DNA of 64,000 nucleotides. It comes from Halocaridina rubra (lineage: Eukaryota; Arthropoda; Malacostraca; Decapoda; Atyidae). The stretch is taken from the NCBI GenBank assembly GCA_037179515.1, contig JAXCGZ010021098.1, positions 17,166 through 81,165 of the forward strand, in the 5' to 3' direction. This document shows, piece after piece, positions 54,012 through 64,000 of the stretch. The notes beneath the pieces are model-generated. The model was not told the origin of the DNA and searched no databases. It was given only the letters and a program-made list of their open reading frames with translations. Within the stretch, counting starts at the first letter, position 1; each line of letters starts with the position of its first letter. The translations under genes and the position numbers were made by a program.

Positions 54012-54108
54012 ATGAAAGATGTACTCTGCAGATACCAACTGATGACCATTAACATTGAGAAATGTAGATAACTGGATACCATTAATATTTTCTCCAAATA
54101 CAGGACTT
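54012..54108 (-). CDS. Host gene exon C
   Basis: The acceptor TATTTCAG borders 54108 and the donor GTTAGT starts at 54011. Phase is 2 to 0 and the first base completes the Arg codon left open by exon B. The core reads GENINGIQLSTFL followed by HQLVSAEYIFH, the clearest form of the motif-plus-strand unit. The 7.1-kb intron upstream holds a Tigger-like element (59327-61115), a complete pogo/Tigger element (55999-58956) and long (TA)n. The downstream intron has a piggyBac-type MITE ending 72 bp after the donor. Confidence 0.72.
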
Positions 54109-54114
54109 CTGAAA

Positions 54115-55860
54115 TACAAATTTCAAACTAATTAACTTAGTTCCATTCCACAAACCTGAATATATAATTTAGAAAATGTATGCTAAAGCTTAATAATTAC
54201 ATGAAATGTGCTTCATACTAAAATTAACATGACATAATAAACAAGACAAACCCAGCAGAATATGAAATTGTTTTTGTTTCCACCACCCTGCCAAGTGTGA
54301 AAATAGTGTCCCAGATAGCCTCCACTTCTTACTAGCAAAAGAAGTTAAATTTCAGGCAAATAATGTAAAAATATGCAGTTCGTACTGCATAAAATTGGGA
54401 AAAAAAGGGACTTACTAACTAATAATAAATATTACAGTATGTCAGAGCTCACATTTTATAAAAAAAAAAGGCAGGGTAGACTGAAGTATTACTCAAGTCT
54501 TTTTAAAAAACTGACAAGCTTAAAAAGTGACCTCAATGGCTAAAAATCAAAACATTTGAATTCCTAATGTATAATGATAAGGTAAGGCCAATTTGAAGCA
54601 CTGATTATTTGCATAAGATGTGGTCTTAGATTCACACTGAAGGAAATAAGAATACCTAGAGTCATGTTGACTGGCTTAACACTAGGATAAAGATGCCTAT
54701 AAGCCAATTAATAGAAAACTTATTGGAGAAAAAAAAAGATATACAAAATAAAGGAGTCTCCTAAATATCTTAGTTTTCCTTCACAAAAATAAGATAAAGA
54801 CAAATATAATTTATTTATTATTATAAATGAGGAAACACACTAATGCACAGAGTTCTTCATAGGCTCTACTAACTTTTCCATATATTTGACTCCACAAACG
54901 TACTAGGAATGAAGGTGATGACAGACTCTGTTATCCGAGTCATTTGAAAATAAGTTGTTTTTGGAGGTAGTTGGTAATTTGAACAATAACTGACAAGAGC
55001 AGAGTATTTAACTGGTGATGACCTGTGTGAATAGCATTCTCATTAAGCGTCTATGGAGTTGGAGTTATGATAGTAGCACTGTTTGGTGTTCTTGGTAGCT
55101 CTGTTTTTGAATTGATGAAATAGTCTGGATCAAGAGTGAGGATAGTTGATGGTGAGCTATCGAGAAAAAAGGTTTCCTATGTAGCAGTTAGAGCTTCGCA
55201 AGGTGAATTTTGAGTCTATTTAGAATTGATAAACGCTGTTTCCTGCTCCGTACTTTGTGGTAACTAGTTCATTCAAGAGGTGCTTGCATGATGCCAGGTC
55301 GTTGCAGTAAAGCATCACAGGTTTGTTGTTATACGAAGCTGTCACCCTAAGATAATAGGCTATCAGAGTCGGGTTGTTATTTGTATTTATATTTTTTCTG
55401 GCTTAAACTACAAGCTGTCTAGGTCTAAAAGTTACTCATGATATAATAAAACCATTTACTGGAGAGGGACACATTGTTGCAAGGTCAAGAAAGATAAACT
55501 TGGTGGAGAAAGAGAGGAAAAAAACGATTTTTTCTCTCTGTATTTGGAAGGTAATGCCTCGGGAATATATTTTGAATTGGAAGAGAATGACCAGAAATAC
55601 GCCGATAGGATTAAACCGAGGTTACAAGAACCTTTTGCAATATGGCCATTTGTTGCTTACGGGAAAATGGTGAACAGTAAATGGACTGGAGAACCACTAA
55701 AAGTGTAAGAAAATGAGATAAGGATGTTGGTCAGGTTAACTGGAAATAGTGGTGAAGCTCACAAGCGAATTGTGAAACTGATCATTTAAAGGTAGAAAGA
55801 ATCATGACGCAGGAAAAAAGATGTTCTCCCTGAGGTAAAATTATTCATAGTTACAAGATT
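54115..55860. other. Intronic sequence without recognised feature
   Basis: About 1.7 kb upstream of exon C's acceptor. No exon, LINE or transposase similarity was recognised. It is AT-rich, with many short A runs. Confidence 0.45.
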
Positions 55861-55869
55861 CATGTGCGT

Positions 55870-56000
<131 letters not shown>

Positions 56001-56262
56001 GTGCTCCCTCGTTTATCGCGGGGGTTCGGTTCCGGGACAGGCCGCGATAAGTGAAAATCCGCAAAGTAGGAGCACAATATATACATAGGCATTTTACATT
56101 TATTTTTACCATTACTGTATAAACCCTCCCTGCACTGTTAACAAACCACCCTTTACTTTATTAATAACAGCGTGCAAGTGGAAATTTATATGAACGTGAT
56201 AGGTAAAATTACCGTGAATGAGGTGATGATGACGTGTACATACTCCACAGCCAATGACAGCT

Positions 56263-58005
56263 TTACGGCTGCTTTTTGCGAGAGAAGAACATGGTAATGG
56301 GGAGTTGCTGTTGCTGTTTCTTCTTTTGTGCGAAGATGGTCTTGTAATGAGTCTTGGCATCATCGATAATATTGCAGATGGTCACCAAACGAACCATATT
56401 ATCGTCGTGCTCCTGCGAGAGTTGTTGGAGTTCTTTTGCATGTTTATACATGGCTGCCAGAAGTTCGAGTGAAAAGCCAGGTTCTTCGACTTCTTCGTGT
56501 GCTTCCTCTTCTTTGAGCGATGATTTTGTCATTTCCTCCAAGTCTTCAGCAGTCAAAGGCTGCGAGTGGCAGTCGATAAGCTCATTGACGTCTTCGTGAG
56601 TCATATCTTTAAAGCCTTCTCCTCCTAGAAATGCAGCCAACTTCACAGTTTTCGCAACTGCCGAGTTATGGACTTTGTCAGGAGTGAATCCCTTGTAGTC
56701 GTAGATGACTTTGGGCAACAATTTCTTCCAGCTGGCATTGATTATGGCCGGCTTCATTTCTTTGATTGCATTCTGAATATTTTTAAGGCATGTAGCAATC
56801 GTGTAGTTACACCAGTACGTCTTTAGTACGAATTCTTTGTCCGCATCCATGGAGTCAACCAGGTTTGCCAGGCCATTTCGTGTGTAGAGGGCCTTGAACA
56901 CACGAATAATGCCTTGATCCATAGACTGAATCAGTGATGTCGTATTCAGTGGCAGGAACTCTACTAGAACACCGTCATATTTGAAATCAGTTGCGTGGCC
57001 ACCAGCATTATACATCAAAAGAAGGACTTTTAATTCAAGGCCCTTCTCTGCAAGATAAACTTTGACCTGAGGGATAAAGCATTGGTGAAACCAGTCCGAT
57101 GTGAGGCTTTTCGTGATCCAGGCCATACGGTTATGCATCCAATACACTGGCAGCAGATTCTTGTTTTTGTTCTTAAAAGCCCTAGGGTTCTTAGACTTGT
57201 AGATAAGCCCGGGCTTTAACATGAAGCCCGCAGCATTCCCGCACATGACGAGGGTAATGAGGTCTTTGTGAGCTTTAGCTTCTTCCTTGAAGAGGAAAGT
57301 GCGAGACAGCATTCTCTTCCAAAATAACATAGTCTCATCCATGTTAAATATTTCCTCAGGAGCATATTCGCCTTCCTCAATAATTTTCTTGAAGTTGTTC
57401 TTTGCATATTCATCAGCTGCAGCTGTATCTGCAGAGGCAGCTTCACCATGCACCGAAACGTTCTTTAGGCCATAGTGCTTTTGAAATTTGGCGAACCATC
57501 CCTTGCTAGCAATGAACGATCATGTCCTCGGTGGAGAATCGCTGGAGGGTCCTGGTTGTGGGTCGTAGATATCTTCTTCTCTCTCCTCCTCTCCACGGTC
57601 GCCACTGTCGTCATCGGGGTTGTTTGCAGCGAATGTATCGTACAGCTTTTTCGCCTTTGCTTGTATGATATTGGTGTCTAAGTTGATGTTCTTCTTCCTG
57701 CAATCAGCAATCCACATGGCCAAAGCAGATTCCATCCGCACTATTATCTTATTGTGGGGTGTTACGACCCTCTTTGCTGTTTTACTAAAAGAAATAGTCG
57801 CTGTTTTCCAGATATTTGATTTGTCCTTTTTGATGTATCGAACAGTAGATTCGTTGATGCCGAAATGGCGGCCAATATTCGCGAACCTTCTTCCTTCCTT
57901 CAGCATATCTAACAGTTTTACCTCTTCTGTTATGGTCAACATTTTCCTTTGCCGCTTAGGCTTACTATCAAAAGCCGTAGAAGATGAAGGACGCTTGGGA
58001 GGCAT
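56263..58005 (-). pseudogene. Tigger-type transposase, one premature stop and altered DDE
   Basis: The start ATG is at 58005 (MPPKRPSSSTAFDSKPKRQ). The N-terminal helix-turn-helix has EVKLLDMLKEGRRFANIG and HFGINESTVRYIKKDKS. The same frame runs for 581 codons to 56263 with a single in-frame TGA at 57522-57520. The DDE domain has EEIFNMDETMLFWKRML (first Asp), then LKVLLLMYNAGGHATD, where relatives have Asp-Asn, so the second Asp is Tyr (codon 57012-57010), then SLIQSMDQGIIRVF (third Asp). The C terminus is acidic, then Gln/Lys-rich. It is catalytically dead as seen. Confidence 0.9.
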
Positions 58006-58215
58006 TGCAGAGGTTGAAATAAGAAAGTTTCACAAAAGCACAAGCACAACGCGAACGGCGCACACGTGAGTAGACTGAACGGGTGAGACGAGACAATGGA
58101 AGATGCTGGGAGAATGAAGCTTCTATCAAAAAGCCAATCAGACCCCATGATACAGAACATACAGAAAAACAACTCTGTGATTCGTCGTCTCCCACCCATG
58201 AGCCAATAGCATCCT

Positions 58216-58822
58216 ATGTACTAGCTCACGTAGGTGCGATCCTTTGCGTTTTCCAAGACACCAATATAGTGTACGCTATTGTACACTATTTTACATGGTG
58301 CAATACTGAGTTACATGTTTAAATTTATGTTTTTAAATTTCTTTACTGTTTTATTATTCTTAGGCTAGGAAATACTTTTTCTCTAAATAAAATAATGAAA
58401 ATACTGGAAATCTAATATGTACTAGCTCATGTAGCTGCGACCCTTTTCGTTTTCCAAAACGCCGATACCGGTATAGTATTTTACATGGTGCAATACTGTG
58501 AGTTACATGTTTAAATTTATGTTTTTTACTTTTTTTTACTGTTTTATTATTCTTAGGCTAGGAAATACTTTTTTTTATCAATAAAATAATGAAAATACTA
58601 TAAATTTTAATATGTACTAGCTCACGTAGGTGCGACCCTCTGCGTTTTCAGAAACGCCGACACCAGTATCGTACTTTCTATGGTGTTGAGTTACATGTTT
58701 AAATTTGCTTTTTACCGTCTTTTACTATTTTATTATTCTTAGGCTGGGATATACTTTTTTATCAATAAAATAATGATTTTTTTTTCAATAAAATAATGAA
58801 AATACTGAAAATTTTAATATTT
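58216..58822. repeat. Three tandem copies of a roughly 200-bp unit inside the Tigger element
   Basis: Unit starts ATGTACTAGCTCACGTAG at 58216, ATGTACTAGCTCATGTAG at 58417 and ATGTACTAGCTCACGTAG at 58612, with spacings of 201 and 195 bp. Each contains TGCGACC..TTTTCGTTTTC-like text, TTACATGTTTAAATTT and TATTATTCTTAGGCTAGG. They lie upstream of the transposase start. Confidence 0.92.
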
Positions 58823-58838
58823 CCACATATCGTGGATT

Positions 58839-58840
<2 letters not shown>

Positions 58841-58883
<43 letters not shown>
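58841..58883. repeat. Poly(A) tract, 43 bp
   Basis: An uninterrupted run of A between the tandem units and the right terminal repeat. Confidence 0.95.
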
Positions 58884-58887
<4 letters not shown>

Positions 58888-58954
58888 GAGCTTGCCAAAA
58901 TAAACGCAATGCACTGAATTCGCGAAGGTGAACCGCGATATAGCGAGGGTTCAC

Positions 58955-61115
<2,161 letters not shown>

Positions 61116-61223
61116 ATTTATAAAATGCGTGCCCCTTTACCATTAACAGTCACAAGAACAAATAAAATACTAATCAGCAGGATTTAATGTGTCAACAGTA
61201 AGTTTTTCACATTATGGACAAAC

Positions 61224-61351
61224 CTGAAATCTGCCTGATCAATTTTCACTGGGACAGCAATATTCTGAGGGACAGAATGGAGCCAATACGTATCTTGAAA
61301 TCCATGTAAGGATAATCCATTTAATGAACTTGTTGATATATTACCATGTAC
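61224..61351 (-). CDS. Host gene exon B
   Basis: The acceptor TTTTCAG borders 61351 and the donor GTTTGT starts at 61223. Phase is 0 to 2, and it joins exon A in frame across a 349-nt intron. It begins VHGNIS (one sequon) and contains SSLNGLSLHGF, a variant of the repeated motif, then YWLHSVPQNI. The end codon is split AG|A (Arg), completed by exon C about 7 kb away. Confidence 0.7.
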
Positions 61352-61700
61352 CTGAAAAGGTTGACTAAATTAAAATGTGGTGTAATAAATTTGCTTTCTA
61401 GAAATGAGAAATACTTAGACATATTTATTCCATATCAGAATATATTAATTCTCGAGAAAAAGTGAACACTTACTCCCCTTCATAAGAGAATTCAGCGAAC
61501 TTAGGAAGTTCTTTTCTTGTCATGTGCAACAACGATAAAAATTATAACATGCTATAGACTACTACATTATTTAATCCTTTTGTCAGAGTGACTCTCCTAT
61601 TCCCACTATACAAAATGGACACTATTTTATGCATGAACAATTAATCTTGTAGTACGTATTTTATTTTTACTGATTTTCAGAGAACTTTCTCAAAACTTAC

Positions 61701-61870
61701 GAATAATAAATCGGAGTAAGTAATATTTTCCTTGATAATTAATAACTCAACAGCATTATAATATTCTTCGTGCAGTCTGGATATATCAAGGTCATTAATA
61801 GTGGTTCCATTGCTCATCAGTAAACCTTCCACATCAATGACGACAACATCATCTACAAATGCTATATGTC
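61701..61870 (-). CDS. Host gene exon A
   Basis: Acceptor CTGCAG ends at 61871 and the donor GTAAGT starts at 61700. Start phase is 1 and end phase is 0, giving about 57 codons. It starts with a split Gly codon, then a hydrophobic acidic stretch (VVVIDVEGLL) and NGTTINDLDISRL, which fits the recurring motif of this gene. Two sequons (NGT, NIT) are present. The preceding exon must end in phase 1, and I found none up to the (TA)n tract at 62402, so the 5' part of the gene lies outside the window or in a diverged exon. Confidence 0.7.
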
Positions 61871-62002
61871 CTGCAGAGTAACACATATAACTGTATTTTC
61901 CGAATTTGGCATGGATAATACAGATTCTAAAAATATCTGCTTAAAAAGAGACGGATTTTGGGATATCTCTTTGCTTACACAATTATTAGATAGCTATACT
62001 TC

Positions 62003-63085
<1,083 letters not shown>

Positions 63086-63119
63086 CATTATACATTATAT
63101 ATACACACACCCTACCTCT

Positions 63120-63904
63120 GTCATATGTCTATCTAATCTACATTTGAAGGTGTTTAAGATATTGGCATTTATTATCCTATTAGGAAGACTCTACGGTATT
63201 ACCAAGCCAATTTTCACCAATTTCCCTTCTGAACCTAAATTTATCAAGCTTAAATCCAGTACTAATTACGAGTTCTGGTTTGATCATGAATTTTTAAAAC
63301 TTTATTAATATCACCCTTGTTAATCCTTTAAACCATTTATACACCTGAATCATATCCCCCCTAACTCTGCGCCTCTCTAGTGAATGTAGATTACGTTTTT
63401 TTAATCTGTCATATAGTAGATTTAGGCATTGCATAATTAAATTTTTTTTGTTATTTAGTCTTGCTTTGGTTATTTATAATTTTTATTTTATTTTTGCTTA
63501 CATTCGCAGATAGAGGTTCGTTCTCCTGCATCCTCCTCCTCTTCTACCGCATAAGTTACTTGCTCACGGCCACCATGCATGATCCCAGTGTACTGTATGA
63601 CTGTTGCCCACTGCACAATAAGAGTAAAGTATAGTAATGTGTGTTAATTTCTAGCTGTAAAGTGAATATGAATAACTTTTGTATACTCTTAAAAATAGAT
63701 ACAGGGCTTTCTGCTTTGCTATGTAGTAATAAAAATATGCTTTTTACTTCTTATATCTTTGGCATGGTGTGTCTATGTAAGGGTTTGGAACGTATCTATT
63801 CCCTTTATAATTGTTTCCTATGGAAAATGACTAGTTTTATCACGCGATTTTCCGTTTACCCCGACACTTCTGAGAACCTATCTAGGCGTTATTCTGAGAA
63901 CCAG

Positions 63905-63911
<7 letters not shown>
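63120..63911 (-). repeat. Composite repeat, second copy
   Basis: It matches 48043-48805 over its whole length, with a roughly 24-bp deletion near 63185. The LINE part, reversed, reads like SLERRRVRGDMIQVYKWFKG and extends further to NTFKCRLDRHMTEVG near 63130, so this copy has slightly more of the LINE C terminus. It ends with GAACCAGGTGTGTGTG and (TA)n. Confidence 0.78.
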
Positions 63912-63976
<65 letters not shown>

Positions 63977-64000
63977 ATATTATATATATATATATTTATA
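63912..64000. repeat. (TA)n tract running off the right edge
   Basis: TA repeats with a few TTATA or CTATA slips. The end is not in the window. Confidence 0.95.

Noticed and set aside
53834..54097. An 87-codon minus frame running through exon C into the intron and MITE
   Set aside because: It is in a different frame from exon C and covers MITE sequence. The spliced exon fits its neighbours.
57620..58069. A 149-codon plus-strand frame opposite the Tigger transposase N terminus
   Set aside because: Antisense to a clear helix-turn-helix coding region with recognisable motifs on the minus strand.

Overview
This window reads as eukaryotic nuclear DNA, most likely arthropod and plausibly a decapod crustacean. 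The taxon is an inference from three things: the mix of CR1-like, Jockey-like and RTE-like LINEs, the many pogo/Tigger elements, and the very long (TA)n tracts. There are no operons, Shine-Dalgarno sites, CRISPR arrays or recognisable RNA genes. Most long open frames belong to transposable elements or are artefacts of (TA)n (Tyr-Ile repeats).

The host content is one large minus-strand gene cut into small exons across most of the window. I could place 17 exons with good splice sites between 61870 and 10869, and every consecutive pair has matching intron phase. They encode about 925 codons with 26 N-glycosylation sequons in the first 15 exons. A recurring short motif, roughly (I/V)(N/D)G-x-(D/N)(I/L)-x-x-L, is followed or preceded by a G-x-x-T-F-like strand. 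The last two exons give a Lys-rich stretch and a strong membrane segment. The exons H to O alternate in phase as 0-1, 1-0, 0-1, 1-0 and so on, which suggests duplication of a two-exon module. Three further exons (7410 to 6730) form a second short phase-consistent chain on the same strand, either the 3' end of the same gene or a neighbour. The 5' end of the gene is outside the window. I do not recognise the family.

The introns are filled with transposons. LINE-A (CR1-like, 3' end near AATTAGGTAATTAC) occurs at about a dozen places, including a head-to-head pair at 43750-47860 and an inverted pair near 12170-13030. LINE-B (Jockey-like, 3' end near TTTATTGATGAGGGCA, usually followed by (TA)n) occurs at 1890-4590, 23170-26589, 35877-37790 (minus), 39475-40587 and 49085-49630 (minus). 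An RTE-like LINE lies at 4700-5577 (minus), and older LINE relics lie at 15500-16990, 16985-17225 and 27430-29550. DNA transposons are a nearly intact pogo/Tigger element with both terminal repeats (55999-58956), two broken Tigger-like elements (49636-52300 and 59327-61115), a degenerate pogo element (17440-18240), a Tigger-derived deletion element split by nested insertions (42876-49063), and two piggyBac-type MITEs with TTAA target duplications (50430-50951 and 53425-53936).

Fifteen (TA)n tracts of 80 to about 500 bp make up close to 5 percent of the window. Many sit exactly at LINE 3' ends or at transposon borders, so element insertion and microsatellite growth appear linked here.
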